Shown: piece after piece, positions 33,864 through 45,641 of the stretch
Layout: the number at the start of each line of letters is the position of its first letter
Position numbering within the stretch: the first letter of the stretch is position 1
Source: Lampris incognitus
Lineage: Eukaryota > Chordata > Actinopteri > Lampriformes > Lampridae
NCBI RefSeq assembly: GCF_029633865.1
Contig: NC_079216.1
Coordinates: 17,786,005 to 17,850,004 of the forward strand
Reading direction: 5' to 3'
Length of the DNA: 64,000 nt
The notes under the pieces: generated by a model
The model's input: only the letters and a program-made list of their open reading frames with translations
Databases searched by the model: none
Told to the model about the DNA's origin: nothing
Translations under genes and position numbers: made by a program

Positions 33864-36800
33864 ATGGTGAGATATTGTTTTGTTTTCTTTGACCCTGTAC
33901 GTTTGTAGTAGTAACATTCACACGGGTTTTTGTCGTAACGACGTTCACGTTTTCCATCCTTTTATTGCAGACCAAGTTTCTAACGCAAGATCAGATTAAC
34001 GGTAAGACGCAGAGCCGGTCAGCGCCTGTTGGGGGCGCAGTCGTTGTGACCTGAACAGTTAACTCTGGATAAAACCACGTGACCGTAGTTTGTCACAGAG
34101 GCTTGGATAAGAGATAGACCACTAAAGAGACCAGCAATTCGTGTTGGCTCTCATCGGCACAAATGCTACACACACTTCCACCAGCCTGCCTCTGTACAAA
34201 GCATCCCTTGTTCCCGGTCCAAACTGGGGCACGCTGACAAGGTCAGCTCAATTCCCACCGCTGAGAATATGAGGCCAATTTGACAGCAATTTTTTAAAAT
34301 TTTACTGACGTGATCCAACAACTTATATGTGGTAATGATTCTGTGTCTGATAACGGAAGTGTCTCACGTTGTTGGTTTGGGGTTGATGCGGCCACATGTG
34401 ACCCCATCTCCGAGTAGCAGGAGTAGTAGATGGGTTCACATAGGGGGCCAGGGACCCCATCTCAGAGTAGCAGGAGTAGTAGATGGGTTCACATAGGGGG
34501 CCAGGGTTGCCATTGAGTGTCAGCGTTGCTAAATGTTCATTCAGGAAGGGTTTTGCTGGGTGTGTTTGAGTGGTTCTCAGTGACATGATGTGTCTTGCAG
34601 AGTACAAGGAGTGTTTTTCCCTCTATGACATGAAGCAGTGCGGGAAGATCGCAGCCGGGGAGCTGCTCACGGTGATGCGCTGTCTGGGCTGCAGCCCCAC
34701 CCAGCCCGAGGTGGAACGCCACCTGCTGCTGAATAGGATCGGTACACCTTTTCTAGCTCTTCCCTACCAGCCTGTCTTTTCGATTTTGTCTTGTCTACTC
34801 TGTCGCTTGACACCTCTCCCACACTTGGTTCCGCCTCCACCCATGACAGGTTGTCAACCTGTCAGCGATGTCTGTATGTTATTCGGCTCGTCTATCTTTT
34901 CACTTGTTTGTCTGTCGTCGTCTTGTTTTTCAGCCCGTCAAACATGCCCTTCTGTCCGCCCAGCTCACACAGCATGCCATTATAACGGCACACGTCAGCT
35001 TTTTCCTTGATGTCTGTTTAATGGCTGAAGCCTGACTCATGGCTATATCGATATAGACAAAATCAAATATCACATTATCTACCAACACGGGGATCGCCGG
35101 ATCGAAACCCCGTGTTACCTCTGGCCTGGTGGGGCGTCCCTACGGACACAATTGGCCGTGTCTGCGAGGGCCGGATGTATGTGTTCTGGCCGCTGCACTA
35201 GCGCCTCCTCTGGTCGGCCGCGCTCCCACGTGATCCTCCTGGTGAAACCCCTCACTGTCAGGTGAAAAGAAGTGGCTGGCGACTCCACATGTATCGAAGG
35301 AGGCATGTGGTAGTCTGCTGCACTCCCCGGATCGGCAAAGGGGGTGGAGCAGAGAATGGGGCTGCTCGGAAGAGTGGGGTAGTTGGCCAAGTATAATTGG
35401 GGAGAAAAATGGGTATCCCCCCCCCAAAAAAAATCACAATATCTTTGAATGAATACATCGATATCAATAATGTGACGATGTTGTGGGAAGGACTACTGGT
35501 GCTAATATGATGATGTTGTGGGAAGGACTACTGGTGCTTTCACACACAAGAACATTCCCAGAAATGGACATTAATAATGGGGTGTGATGACCAAGCAGGT
35601 GGAGGTATTCATTGCTCATTCAGATCAGCTAAAACAGTCTAATAAATTCAGAAAATTACGCCACTTTACTGTAATGCAGCTTTTAAGACCAGGGAATGAA
35701 AACATGGAAGTTATATCACAATATGGTATCGCCCAACAACATCAGGCTAAGGGGCTGCTGATGGAAACTAGCCTCTTAGCTAACTCGGGTACATTTACAT
35801 TTGTTTCAAACGTTGATTAATGTACATTGTCCCTTCCCAAATAAACGTTTAACTATTTGACAATCAAGATCCAAGACGGTATCTATTCTCATATCACGAT
35901 ATTGATATTATATGGATATATTGCCCAGCTCCACTCATGACCTCCCTGTTAGGGGAAGATCAGAGGTAAAAAGTCTCTGAGACTAGACAGGTGAATTTGT
36001 AAAGATGGTATCTTCCTGGTGTTATAGCCTAACGTGCCCCACAGCACGGGTGCCATCTGAAGTGTCCTGGGTCGTGAGTTGCGTTCTGGGACTGCTTGAA
36101 CAGCCAATATGACGTCACTCCAAGAAGCAGCCGGTCCTGCTGGGGTGTCTTATATTTCACAGCTGTGAGCAGATCAGATGGCTGAAGTGGACGGTTTCAA
36201 CTGGATACTGACACAATAAATGATGCAGAACGCTTATGATGGTGTGTCAGGGAGCACCCAACATTGTGAACGGGTGCAGCACAGGCCTGGAGGTGACAAA
36301 GAGACAACATGTTGGCTCTGATAAATGTTGGACAAGACGAGGGAATTTCCCTGTTTTTACTTTTTTTTCAGGGCAACTCTATAGAGCACTTTTTTATCTT
36401 TACTCTTTGGCCCGTCTTCTCTCTACCACTGTGATTATTCTGATCCCATTTAAAGCGGGTATTATAACGAGATCCGAACCTTGATACGTTATCTTGATAA
36501 TGAACGAGCTGATCACACCCTCTACATTTATACCTGGCTCTGTCATGCATTATCATCTGCATTGTGTTCACATTGGGATTGGGTTTACATTTTTCAAGAC
36601 ACTATACGAAGAAGATTAGTGGGTGGGAAGGTGGCAAGTCTGGTTTTTTTTTACACTCAAAACCAGTATTTCGGGGTGTCCGGTGACGTGGCGGTCTATT
36701 CAACACGGGGATCGCCAGTTCGAATCCCCGTGTTACCTCCGGCTTGGTCGGGCGCCCCTACAGACACAATTGGCCGTGTCTGCGGGTGGGAAGCCGGATA

Positions 36801-39800
36801 TCGGTATGTGTCCTGGTCGTTGCACTAGCGCCTCCTCTGGTCGGTCGTGACGCCTGTTCAGGGGGAGGGGAAACAGGGGGGAATATGGCGATCTTCCCAC
36901 GTGCTACGCCCCCCTGGCGAAACTCCTCACTGTCAGGTGAAAAGAAGCAGCTGGCGACTGCTGGCATGAATCAGCGTTTCCGGGTTTTATTTTCCAAAAC
37001 CATCCAGCATTACGAATTTCGCCACAAGAGGACACTGTTACATAACCTCACACAAACAGGAACAACTGTTAGGGCTCGGTCTGTTGACCAACCTGGCAAC
37101 CAGCAATGAGAGCGGGGGAAGGGCGCGTCTGAAACACCTGCAGCCTACCTACTCGTTAACCACTCTAGTATAAGTTTGTTTGCTTTCCAGAACTCGTCGC
37201 GAGTTCGTCCTGAACAGTCCCGTGAGTAAATTCTTCGTCTCGAGTTTTGTGACATTTCTGTGTCTCCCGGTGGAGTACAGATTGTAGTATTCTCCGTGTT
37301 TTTGCTTGTTTGATTATTCCCTTGTGTCAGTTTTCCTTGAGAGCTTGTTCGGAGAAGAACTCTCTTTGTGTTTTCCCCATTGGATTTTCCCATCGTGATT
37401 TTCTAGTTGAGATCAAGTTTTTGATATTCTAATTTCTCCTCTCTCACTGTGGATCTTATTACTCGGTTGGACTTCTACCTTAAAGGAGCAGTTTGTGTTT
37501 TTTTCCCTTTCGGACTTTAAAGGAGCAGTTTGTGTTTTTTTCCCTTTTGGACTTTAAAGGAGCAGTTTACGTTTTTTCCCTTTCGGACTTTAAAGGAGCG
37601 GTTTACGTTTTTTCCCTTTCAGACTTTAAGGGAGCAGTTTACGTTTTCCCATTTTTAAGAAGCTATTCTCAAGTTCCGCCTGAAGCGCCTCCCCCTTCTG
37701 TCCAGGCCCGGCCGGCTCTCCTCTACGAGTCCTGCCAGGTTGGTGCTTTACTTTGTCTTGTGTTGTCGCTATTGGGTTCGTTCTACAAACCTTAACAGTA
37801 CGAACTCGCCAGCGTTCATCATGCAGTGTGAGCTTGTCTTCGCCCACCATTCCAGGGGGTTCACCACAGATGCTGCAAGAGTTGCTTACGTGACTAACCT
37901 GCTGACTGGCCGCGCTGCTCAGTGGGCCACTGCTTCCTGGTCCATGGGGGCCAGTTTCTGCTCTTCCTATGATGACTTTGTGGCTGAGCTTCGGAAGGTA
38001 TTCCATCATCCAGTGTACGGTCAGGATCCGGGTGTCCGATTGAGCAGGATCCAGCAGGGCAGTGGCAGTGTCACTGACTACTCAGTCGAGTTCAGGCTGG
38101 CTGCGGCTGAGAGTGGCTGGAACGACCAGTCACTTCGGGTAACCTTCCGTAGGGGCCTCAGCGATGCCGTCAAGGATCAGCTAGCCACCCGGGAGGATCC
38201 TACCTCTCTCGACGACCTTATCAGCCTTGCCATCCGCATCGATGGACGTCTCCGCGAGAGAAGGCGCGAGCGAGGTCTACGGGGAACCGTTTCTACCTCT
38301 CAGCCATCCAGAGCTTCCGAAGGGGGCTCTTCTTTGTCGCACTCCACTTCCCCTGTGGCAAGCCTCTCCTCCTCCCAGACAGTGACAGAGGAGGAACCTA
38401 TGCAGCTTGGGCGTACACGACTGACTCCCGCTGAACGTGAGGCCCGGTTCAAGGCAGGTCTCTGTCTTTACTGCGGTCTTAAGGGACACCGGATCAGCGA
38501 GTGTCCTACGCGGCCAAAAGATTAGGCTCACTGGGACCCCGGGAGATCCTAGTGAGCCGTCTTTCCTGTTCCCGCCATCCTGCTCCGGCTAACCATCTTG
38601 TGAGCGTTACCCTGGCTTGGGCAGACCAGCGGCTCACTGTAGGCGCACTCATCGATTCGGGAGCTGATGGGTGTTTCTTGGACTCTACGTTTGCTGCTCA
38701 AGCTAACATTCCATGTGAGGAATTGGAGAGGCCAATAGAGGCCTTTGCTCTGGATGAGCGCCGCCTGGCCAGTGTTACCCGACAGTCCTGTCCCGTGTCT
38801 CTCACTATTGCTGGAAACCATGTGGAGAGCCTTCAGTTCTTCGTCATCCAGTCTCCCTTAGTTCCTGTGATCTTGGGGCGTCCCTGGTTGGCTCAGCATG
38901 AGCCACACATTGCTTGGTCGTCTGGTAACATTTTGGAGTGGAGCTCCTCCTGTCACGCCCGGTGTCTTCAGGCCGCACCTGGTCCAGCAGTCCAGACTGT
39001 TCCGATTGCCCCTCCTCCCGATCTTTCCTCTGTTCCTCCCGAGTATCATGATCTCGGGGAGGTCTTCAGCAAGACGCGGGCTCAGTCTCTCCCTCCGCAT
39101 CGGCCATATGATTGTGCTATCAACCTCCGTCCTGGGGCCTCTCTCCCTAGCAGTCGTCTTTACAGCCTTTCCATTCCCGAGAAGGCTGCTATGGACGATT
39201 ACATTTCAGAATCGTTGGCGGCAGGGCTCATCCGACCCTCATCCTCCCAGGTGGCAGCTGGTTTCTTTTTCGTTAAGAAGAAGGATGGTGGTCTCCGACC
39301 CTGCATTGATTATCGCCAACTCAACGACATCACCATCAAGAATAAATACCCCCTGCCTCTGATGAGCTCCACCCTCGAACCCCTGACCCAGGCGACTGTC
39401 TTCACTAAGCTGGATCTCCGGAACGCCTACCATCTCGTTCGGATCCGGAAAGGGGACGAGTGGAAGACAGCCTTTAAGACTCCCCGTGGTCATTATGAGT
39501 ACCTGGTAATGCCGTTCGGCCTCACCAACGCCCCGGCGGTGTTCCAGGCACTCATGAATGACATCCTTCGCGACATGCTCGACCAATTCGTTGTCGTCTA
39601 CCTTGATGACATCCTCATCTTCTCCAGGTCCCTCGAGGAGCATGTCCAGCACGTGCGGCAGGTTCTCGAACGCCTCCTTCGTAACCGGCTGTTCGTCAAG
39701 GCTGAGAAATGCCTGTTCCATTCTGAGTCAGTGGACTACTTAGGTTTTATCGTGGAGGGAGGCAAGACTCGAGCTGATCCTCGCAAGATCAAAGCGGTGG

Positions 39801-42800
39801 TGGAATGGCCGGATCCTAAGTCACGTAAGGAACTGCAGAGCTTTCTCGGGTTCGCGAACTTTTACAGGAGGTTCGTCCGAAACTACAGCTCTGTAGCAGA
39901 ACCCCTCACCCGTCTAACCTCCCCCTCTCAGCCGTTCGTCTGGTCCCCAGCTGCTCGCTCTGCATTTCTGTCGCTCAAGGAGAGGTTCACCAGTGCCCCC
40001 GTCCTACTCCATCCCGATCCCAAGAGGCAGTTCATAGTTGAGGTGGACGCTTCGGACACCGGATTGGGGGCTGTGCTCTCCCAACGATCAGAGACCGACC
40101 AGAAGGTTCATCCTTGCGCGTTCTTCTCCCGCCGGTTCCTTCCCGCCGAGGAGAACTACGATGTTGGTAATCGGGAGCTTCTCGCTGTAGTGGCTGCACT
40201 TGAGGAATGGCGCCATTGGCTGGAGGGGGCAGAGCATCCATTTACCATCTGGACTGATCATAAGAACCTGACGTTCATCCGGGCAACCAAACGTCTCAAT
40301 GGTCGGCAGGCACGGTGGGCCAGTTTCCTCAGTCGGTTCGACTTCACACTGACTTATCGTCCTGGCTCCCGCAACACCAAGGCAGATGCTCTGTCTCGTC
40401 AACACCTTAAGGAACCTGTAACGGTGGAGCCAAGTCCCGTCCTCCCTGAGACCAAGGTCGTTGGCGTGGTGACCTGGGGCCTTGAAACGGTGGTCAAGCG
40501 CGCCTTGCGCTCCAGTCCAGCCCCGAGCAACGTGCCGCCTCGCCGACTGTTTGTTCCGGACTCAGTGAGGTCTCGGGTCCTCAAATGGGGCCACACCAGT
40601 CAGCTCGCTTGCCACCCTGGAGTCCACCGCACTTTCACTTTCATAGCTCGACGGTTCTGGTGGCCCACTATGAGGAGGGACGTCAAGGAGTTCGTCATGG
40701 CCTGCACCATCTGTGCCCGCAGCAAGGCCTCTCACCAGGCACCGGCTGGTCTGCTGCAGCCCCTTCCTATTCCCAGTCGGCCCTGGTCCCATGTGGCGTT
40801 GGATTTTGTCTCTGGACTTCCTCCGTCTCAGGGCAACACAGTGATCCTGACGGTGGTGGATCGCTTCAGCAAGGGTGTTCACCTGGTGGCTTTGCCTAAG
40901 CTTCCTTCTGCTTCAGAAACCGCTGACCTCCTGATGAGCCACGTCTTCCGTTTGCATGGACTTCCCAAGGACATTGTGTCAGACAGAGGGCCCCAGTTTG
41001 TTTCCCGTGTGTGGCGTGCTTTCTGCAAGGGGTTGGGCGCCTCGGTCAGCCTTTCGTCGGGATATCATCCGCAGACTAACGGACAGACTGAGAGGATGAA
41101 CCAGAGTGTGGAATCTGCTCTCCGTTGCGTCGCTGCCAAGAAGCCAACCTCCTGGAGTCAGTTTCTCCCCTGGGTCGAGTATGCGGTCAACTCCCTGGTC
41201 AGCTCCGCCACCGGCCTCTCGCCCTTTGAGGCATCCCTGGGTTACCAGCCGCCCGTCTTCTCTGCACAGGAGTCCGAAGTGGAGGTTCCCTCCGTGCAGA
41301 CTCATCTGGACCGCTGTCGTCGTGTCTGGGAGATCACCAGGGCTGCGCTGCTCCGTGCTACGGAACGTGCCAGACGAGGAGCTAACCGTCGCCGATCCAC
41401 AGCACCAGCTTACCAACCCGGACAGAGAGTCTGGCTGTCCACCAAGGATCTCCCCCTTCAGTCCTCTGCCAAGAAGCTGAATCCCCAGTTCGTTGGACCC
41501 TTCGAGATCCAGGAAGTACCCAGTCCTGCAGTTGTGCGTCTTAAGCTCCCGGCCCCCATGAAGATCCATCCGGTTTTTCATGTGTCCCGAGTAAAGCCTG
41601 TCTCCGAGAGCCCCCTTATGCCTCCGGCCCCAGCTCCGCCTCCCCCTGAGATTGTGGATGGGCATCCACAGTGGAAGGTCCGTCGGCTGATGGACGTCCG
41701 ACGCAGGGGACGGGGGTTCCAGTATTTGGTTGACTGGGAGGGCTATGGGGTGGAGGAACGAAGCTGGGTATCCCGCCAGCTCATCATGGACCCTGGTCTG
41801 CTCGCTGAGTTCTATCGCCGTCACCCTGACAAGCCTGGCAGGTCGCCTGGTGGCTCCCGTAGAGGGGGGGGGGGTACTGTTAGGGCTCGGTCTGTTGACC
41901 AACCTGGCAACCAGCAATGAGAGCGGGGGAAGGGCGCGTCTGAAACACCTGCAGCCTACCTACTCGTTAACCACTCTAGTATAAGTTTGTTTGCTTTCCA
42001 GAACTCGTCGCGAGTTCGTCCTGAACAGTCCCGTGAGTAAATTCTTCGTCTCGAGTTTTGTGACATTTCTGTGTCTCCCGGTGGAGTACAGATTGTAGTA
42101 TTCTCCGTGTTTTTGCTTGTTTGATTATTCCCTTGTGTCAGTTCTCCTTGAGAGCTTGTTCGGAGAAGAACTCTCTTTGTGTTTTCCCCATTGGATTTTC
42201 CCATCGTGATTTTCTAGTTGAGATCAAGTTTTTGATATTCTAATTTCTCCTCTCTCACCGTGGATCTTATTACTCGGTTGGACTTCTACCTTAAAGGAGC
42301 AGTTTGTGTTTTTTCCCTTTCGGACTTTAAAGGAGCAGTTTGTGTTTTTTTCCCTTTCGGACTTTAAAGGAGCAGTTTACGTTTTTTCCCTTTCGGACTT
42401 TAAAGGAGCAGTTTACGTTTTTTCCTTTTCGGATTAAGGGGGCAGTTTACGTTTTCCCATTTTTAAGAAGCTATTCTCAAGTTCCGCCTGAAGCGCCTCC
42501 CCCTTCTGTCCAGGCCCGGCCGGCTCTCCTCTACGAGTCCTGCCAGGTTGGTGCTTTACTTTGTCTTGTGTTGTCGCTATTGGGTTCGTTCTACAAACCT
42601 TAACAACAACTTTTGGATCCGTGGAAACATAAAATCCGGGTGAAAATCAGTTTAAAATTCTGGGTATTTTTCGGTGAAAATCGGTAAAAAAACGAAAACG
42701 CTGAGCCGTCTGCAGCCCTCCCCGGATCGGCAGAGGGGGTGGAGCAGCGACCGGAACAGCTCCGGAAAATAGGGTAATTGGCCAAGTACAATTGGGGAGG

Positions 42801-44933
42801 GGTAAAAAGGGGGAGAGGAGGGGGACCCCAGTATTTCAACAAAATAATCTTGTGTCGGGAGGAAAATGAGACGAGTCCTTTTGCCGTTCTCATGTTTGCA
42901 TTTGCTGTGGATGTTACAACAGCGACTGGCTCCCTGCTGTGGGAGTGGTTCGTGCCAGATCTGGGCAAGTCTGAGTAAACTGCTGTCAGGAGTTCAATAC
43001 GTTAAGAATAAACTACTGGTTGGTGGTGTGACCTCTGCAAGTGGTCCGTTCATGTTACTGTCTTAAGGCGTGCTGTCTGTGTTTATACCTTGATGCAACC
43101 TTACCACTATGGGGCAGCACAGTAGCCGAGCAAGAAGGTCCTGGGTTCGAACCCCAGGCCGTCCCAGGTCCTTTCTGTGTGGAATTTGCATGTTCTCACC
43201 GTGTCTGTGTGAGTTTCCTCCCACCATCAAAAAAAAGACATGTAGGGTTAATACTCCTGCCTGTGCCCATGAGCAAGGCAATAGGAAGAAATAACTGGAG
43301 CTGGTCCCCGGGTGCTGCACGGCAGCTGCTCACTGCTCCAAGCTACACAGCTAGGATGGGTTAATGAAATTCGTTGTATGTATGTATGTACAATGACAAA
43401 AGTGTATTCTGTCCTCTGAAACCCATTAACATGCACTTTTTACTTGTTGAGATTACATATCTGCTACCCTGTTACTTGTTCTTAGCGCTTATTGTATTCA
43501 CGCATTAAAAAAAATCTATTTCTTGCACGTTTACTTTAGCACTGGTTTCGCTCTTAGATGCTTGTTTAGATGCACTTGTGACCTCTGATGACTAGTAGTT
43601 CTCCTGATTTCCTACGTTAAATGCACTTATTGTAAGTCGCTTTGGATAAAAGCGTCGGCTAAATGACTGTAATGTAATCTCTGTACAGAGATCGCAGGTT
43701 AATACCAGGTCGCTTAATCATTCTGTTACTTCACCAGCTACTTCTCTGCCATCCATTGTCATTGTCTTTCTCTACCTAATACTTCCCTATCATCCATGAT
43801 CATTCTAGAGTTACAATTTTCATTTTCTGCATCTACTGGTGGAGTGCCGTGGATTTGACCCTTGATCGCCTTACTATTAGGTGCTTACAGTGTTGTTGAT
43901 CCACGAATTATAGTTGTATCTACTGTTGGTCCGGTTGTAATTGGATAAATGGCCAAAATAGAAATGTCCATCCTTCTTGCTAATTTGATTCTGGCCGCAG
44001 ACAGGAATGGTGAGCTGGACTTCTCCACCTTCTTGACCATCATGCACCGGCAACTCCAGCAGGAGGAGCCCCAGGAGGAGATCCTGGAAGCCATGAGGAT
44101 GACAGATAGGGAACAGAAAGGCTACATCCTGGCATCAGAGCTCCGCACCAAACTCACCACGCTGGGAGAGAAACTTACCAATTCAGAGGGTGAGGAACAG
44201 ACAGGGGACAGGAGAAAATATGGACAACTCATAAAATCTGGAAAATTTAGGATAGTCCGCCTGTCTCAGTAAAGCAGAAATCATATTTACGTAGAGCTGT
44301 TAAAGCTGCTACGAGGAGTTTTTTCACTGTGTATCTATCAGTCTCATTTTAATTTTGATTTCTGTATGACCAGCATAAGCAAATGAGACCATCAGCGAGA
44401 AGATTAGACATTTATGGCACGTAGATGGGATACATAGCCACAGTATAAGATATACCTCATTGTTGTATATCTTGCAAACATTCGTTCTTCCAAAACGCTA
44501 CCTCATCCCCCACTCTTCTCTTTAAAAGAAATGCACGAGTTACCAGAGGGTGAATGGAGACTTTTGTCACAAAAGGCTTCTGCAAAACGACGTCGTTCTT
44601 CTGCGAAGCACTACCAATTTTGTCCACAGGGGTGCGCAAAGTCAACAGTATGCCTAATTATCCTTTATGAATATGTTGTAAATCTCCCAAAACAGTCAGC
44701 TAGAGGTTAACCCTTGGAGAAATAAGCATTAAATATCTTGCTCATTGATACGACTTGGGCAGGTAAAGTAGTACAGGAATCAAACCTATCTGGCCAGCCA
44801 GATAGCAGATTAATCACTATGACCATTCTGCCACCCAATGCAATGTGCCTATTTTAAGATTAATCTGTGACATTGAAAAAGAGGAGATACATATTGATAT
44901 GAAGAAGAGTTAGTTATAATGGATCATTGATAA

Positions 44934-44982
<49 letters not shown>

Positions 44983-45641
44983 ACCTGTAATCAATTTATT
45001 TCTTTAAATATGCCACCACTTGCCCTTAAACCCCAACATCTAAATGCAGCTAACTAAAGAGAAGAAACACGAAAAAAAAAGACCAATCATAAATCTGATG
45101 TTTACGGCACTATGGAGTTTTTGACATCCCCATGTTGGTTGTATCCACATGAACATTTGCAGGAAGTTATGAAGGAGATTTCTTAGTCAAGTGAGATCAT
45201 TGAGATGGCTGACCCTTTTAGTCTGCTTATTATTGTTCCTGACTTCATTCAAATACATCAGATCAACAGGTCACAGTGTGGATATTAAACTATGATCTAC
45301 TTCAGTGGTCATCAATCTCAGTCTGCTACCATCACTACTGCTGGTTTTCTGTTCTGACAGGTAGTTTATTACGCTCACCTGTTGCTCCAGTTGTTCCAGC
45401 CTCCAACCTGGGAGGTTTTAGGACAACCTGAAACAACAGGTGAATGTAATGAACTACCAGGCTGAGTAGAAGCCCAACAGTACCAGATACCTGAGTGAGA
45501 ACCATTGGACCATTTGGACTGATCGTCTTGTTCCTTTTTGCAGTGGACGAGCTGCTGAGGAGGGCCGGCGTGGGAGCTGATGGGCGTGTTCACTATGAGG
45601 AGTTTGCTAAGGTGGTGACCCAGTCCTTTGTGAAGTACTGA
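33864..45641 (+). CDS. calml4: Calmodulin-like protein 4 (five exons, 153 aa)
   Basis: Exons: 33864-33866 (ATG only), 33971-34001, 34601-34741, 44001-44189, 45544-45641. Every junction is GT/AG and every internal intron from exon 2 on is phase 1. The protein reads [56 protein letters not shown] and [17 protein letters not shown], aligning end to end with human CALML4 (153 aa). Four EF-hands are present. Only the third ([12 protein letters not shown]) comes close to the Ca-binding consensus; loops 1, 2 and 4 lack acidic residues at key positions, so weak Ca binding is expected. In mammals CALML4 is a light chain of MYO7B in the microvillar adhesion complex, and of MYO7A. The ATG-only first exon is also the calmodulin gene layout. 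Intron 3 (9.3 kb) hosts a chromovirus in sense orientation. Confidence 0.95.
34400..34505. repeat. 53-bp tandem duplication in calml4 intron 2
   Basis: Two adjacent 53-bp units (34400-34452 and 34453-34505) differ at one position in the GACCCCATCTC.GAGTAGCAG start. Being nearly identical, the duplication is recent. Confidence 0.95.
34742..35070. other. Start of calml4 intron 3: nothing recognised
   Basis: About 330 bp without an identifiable repeat. Confidence 0.4.
35075..35440 (+). mobile_element. tRNA-type SINE (family A), near complete
   Basis: Starts within the tRNA-like head (CTACCAACACGGGGATCGCC, GGATCGAAACCCC as B box) and runs through ATTGGCCGTGTCTGCG, CTGCACTAGCGCCTCCTCTG and CACATGTATCGAAGGAGGCA to GTTGGCCAAGTATAATTGGG and a C/A-rich end. 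Confidence 0.8.
35441..36660. other. calml4 intron 3: nothing recognised
   Basis: About 1.2 kb with a short direct repeat (TGATGTTGTGGGAAGGACTA at about 35475 and 35511). No gene or named repeat. Confidence 0.4.
36672..36961 (+). mobile_element. tRNA-type SINE (family A), 5' part; rest at 42705
   Basis: The tRNA-like head (CGGTCTATTC, CAGTTCGAATCCCC) and body follow the family order up to CAGCTGGCGACTG, where the SINE stops. Its 3' end (TCTGCAGCCCTCCCCGGATC onward) resumes at about 42706-42830, beyond two later insertions. Confidence 0.8.
37067..37797 (+). repeat. 5' LTR of the chromovirus-type element
   Basis: A 731-bp LTR that contains five tandem copies of a 36-37-bp unit (AAAGGAGCAGTTT...CGGACTTT) between about 37482 and 37660. 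Confidence 0.93.
37740..38525 (+). CDS. Gag-like region of the chromovirus-type element
   Basis: Contains the capsid-like stretch [51 protein letters not shown] and a C-terminal CCHC knuckle ([14 protein letters not shown]), typical of sushi-type Gag. The first residues of the open frame overlap the LTR and are probably not protein. Confidence 0.8.
   Translation: MVLYFVLCCRYWVRSTNLNSTNSPAFIMQCELVFAHHSRGFTTDAARVAYVTNLLTGRAAQWATASWSMGASFCSSYDDFVAELRKVFHHPVYGQDPGVRLSRIQQGSGSVTDYSVEFRLAAAESGWNDQSLRVTFRRGLSDAVKDQLATREDPTSLDDLISLAIRIDGRLRERRRERGLRGTVSTSQPSRASEGGSSLSHSTSPVASLSSSQTVTEEEPMQLGRTRLTPAEREARFKAGLCLYCGLKGHRISECPTRPKD
38501..41920 (+). CDS. Pol polyprotein of the chromovirus-type element
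   Basis: Order: protease ([16 protein letters not shown]), RT ([11 protein letters not shown], catalytic YLDD in [12 protein letters not shown]), RNase H ([26 protein letters not shown]), integrase with HHCC-type zinc region ([11 protein letters not shown] ... CTICARSK) and core ([37 protein letters not shown]), then [17 protein letters not shown]. It ends with a chromodomain ([18 protein letters not shown]). The chromodomain places it among chromoviruses, whose integrases favour particular chromatin. Confidence 0.93.
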   Translation: MSYAAKRLGSLGPREILVSRLSCSRHPAPANHLVSVTLAWADQRLTVGALIDSGADGCFLDSTFAAQANIPCEELERPIEAFALDERRLASVTRQSCPVSLTIAGNHVESLQFFVIQSPLVPVILGRPWLAQHEPHIAWSSGNILEWSSSCHARCLQAAPGPAVQTVPIAPPPDLSSVPPEYHDLGEVFSKTRAQSLPPHRPYDCAINLRPGASLPSSRLYSLSIPEKAAMDDYISESLAAGLIRPSSSQVAAGFFFVKKKDGGLRPCIDYRQLNDITIKNKYPLPLMSSTLEPLTQATVFTKLDLRNAYHLVRIRKGDEWKTAFKTPRGHYEYLVMPFGLTNAPAVFQALMNDILRDMLDQFVVVYLDDILIFSRSLEEHVQHVRQVLERLLRNRLFVKAEKCLFHSESVDYLGFIVEGGKTRADPRKIKAVVEWPDPKSRKELQSFLGFANFYRRFVRNYSSVAEPLTRLTSPSQPFVWSPAARSAFLSLKERFTSAPVLLHPDPKRQFIVEVDASDTGLGAVLSQRSETDQKVHPCAFFSRRFLPAEENYDVGNRELLAVVAALEEWRHWLEGAEHPFTIWTDHKNLTFIRATKRLNGRQARWASFLSRFDFTLTYRPGSRNTKADALSRQHLKEPVTVEPSPVLPETKVVGVVTWGLETVVKRALRSSPAPSNVPPRRLFVPDSVRSRVLKWGHTSQLACHPGVHRTFTFIARRFWWPTMRRDVKEFVMACTICARSKASHQAPAGLLQPLPIPSRPWSHVALDFVSGLPPSQGNTVILTVVDRFSKGVHLVALPKLPSASETADLLMSHVFRLHGLPKDIVSDRGPQFVSRVWRAFCKGLGASVSLSSGYHPQTNGQTERMNQSVESALRCVAAKKPTSWSQFLPWVEYAVNSLVSSATGLSPFEASLGYQPPVFSAQESEVEVPSVQTHLDRCRRVWEITRAALLRATERARRGANRRRSTAPAYQPGQRVWLSTKDLPLQSSAKKLNPQFVGPFEIQEVPSPAVVRLKLPAPMKIHPVFHVSRVKPVSESPLMPPAPAPPPPEIVDGHPQWKVRRLMDVRRRGRGFQYLVDWEGYGVEERSWVSRQLIMDPGLLAEFYRRHPDKPGRSPGGSRRGGGGTVRARSVDQPGNQQ
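41878..42605 (+). repeat. 3' LTR of the chromovirus-type element
   Basis: A 728-bp LTR preceded by a G-rich purine tract. It carries the same 36-37-bp tandem units (about 42293-42455) with slightly different unit variants from the 5' LTR. Confidence 0.93.
42706..42830 (+). mobile_element. tRNA-type SINE (family A), 3' part
   Basis: TCTGCAGCCCTCCCCGGATC through GGTGGAGCAGCGACC and AATTGGCCAAGTACAATTGG. It continues the SINE interrupted at 36961. Confidence 0.75.
43111..43411 (+). mobile_element. V-SINE (DANA/Mermaid type) copy
   Basis: GGGGCAGCACAGTAGCCGAG, AAGAAGGTCCTGGGTTCGAA (B box), TGTGTGGAATTTGCATGTTC and GAGTTTCCTCCCACCATC, then GGATGGGTTAATG and a TATGTATGTACAATGACA tail. The head is better preserved than in the copy at 9752. 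Confidence 0.85.
43470..43680 (+). repeat. Dispersed fish repeat ending in GTAATGTAAT
   Basis: Contains TAAGTCGCTTTGGATAAAAG and CGGCTAAATGACTGTAATG, a very common teleost repeat end. The family name is not known to me. Confidence 0.6.
44190..45543. other. calml4 intron 4, with (TA)n microsatellite
   Basis: A 1.35-kb intron. A TA run lies at about 44938-44973, followed by ACAC. Nothing else is recognised. Confidence 0.6.

Larger units (their letters stand above)
37067..42605 (+). mobile_element. Chromovirus-type Ty3/Gypsy element (sushi-like), 5.5 kb, mostly whole
   Basis: Both flanks carry ACAAC (37062-37066 and 42606-42610). The LTRs are 37067-37797 and 41878-42605; both start TGTTAGGGCTCGG and end CCTTAACA, and they differ by very few bases, so the insertion is young. 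Gag and pol follow; pol ends in a chromodomain. Next to the 5' LTR, ACGAACTCGC (37800-37809) is complementary to GCGAGTTCGT in the LTR (37199-37208), about 30 bp after a TATA-like TATAAG. That fits the self-priming known in the Tf1/sushi group. The element lies in sense orientation in calml4 intron 3. It looks mostly whole with perhaps one or two breaks. Confidence 0.93.
36962..42705. mobile_element. Possible small TIR transposon inside the SINE, itself split by the chromovirus
   Basis: About 105 bp (36962-37066) and 99 bp (42606-42704) flank the LTR element and do not belong to the SINE. They begin TCAGCGTTT (36971) and end AAACGCTGA (42704), inverted to each other, as expected of a hAT-like or other TIR element. 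I see no target duplication, so the nature is tentative. Confidence 0.35.

Noticed and set aside
34400-34505. CRISPR-like or functional repeat pair
   Set aside because: Only two directly adjacent 53-bp copies without spacers, in a vertebrate intron: a plain tandem duplication.
40979-41917. A 312-codon minus-strand open frame inside the chromovirus pol
   Set aside because: Antisense shadow of the pol frame; the sense frame has clear RT, integrase and chromodomain motifs.
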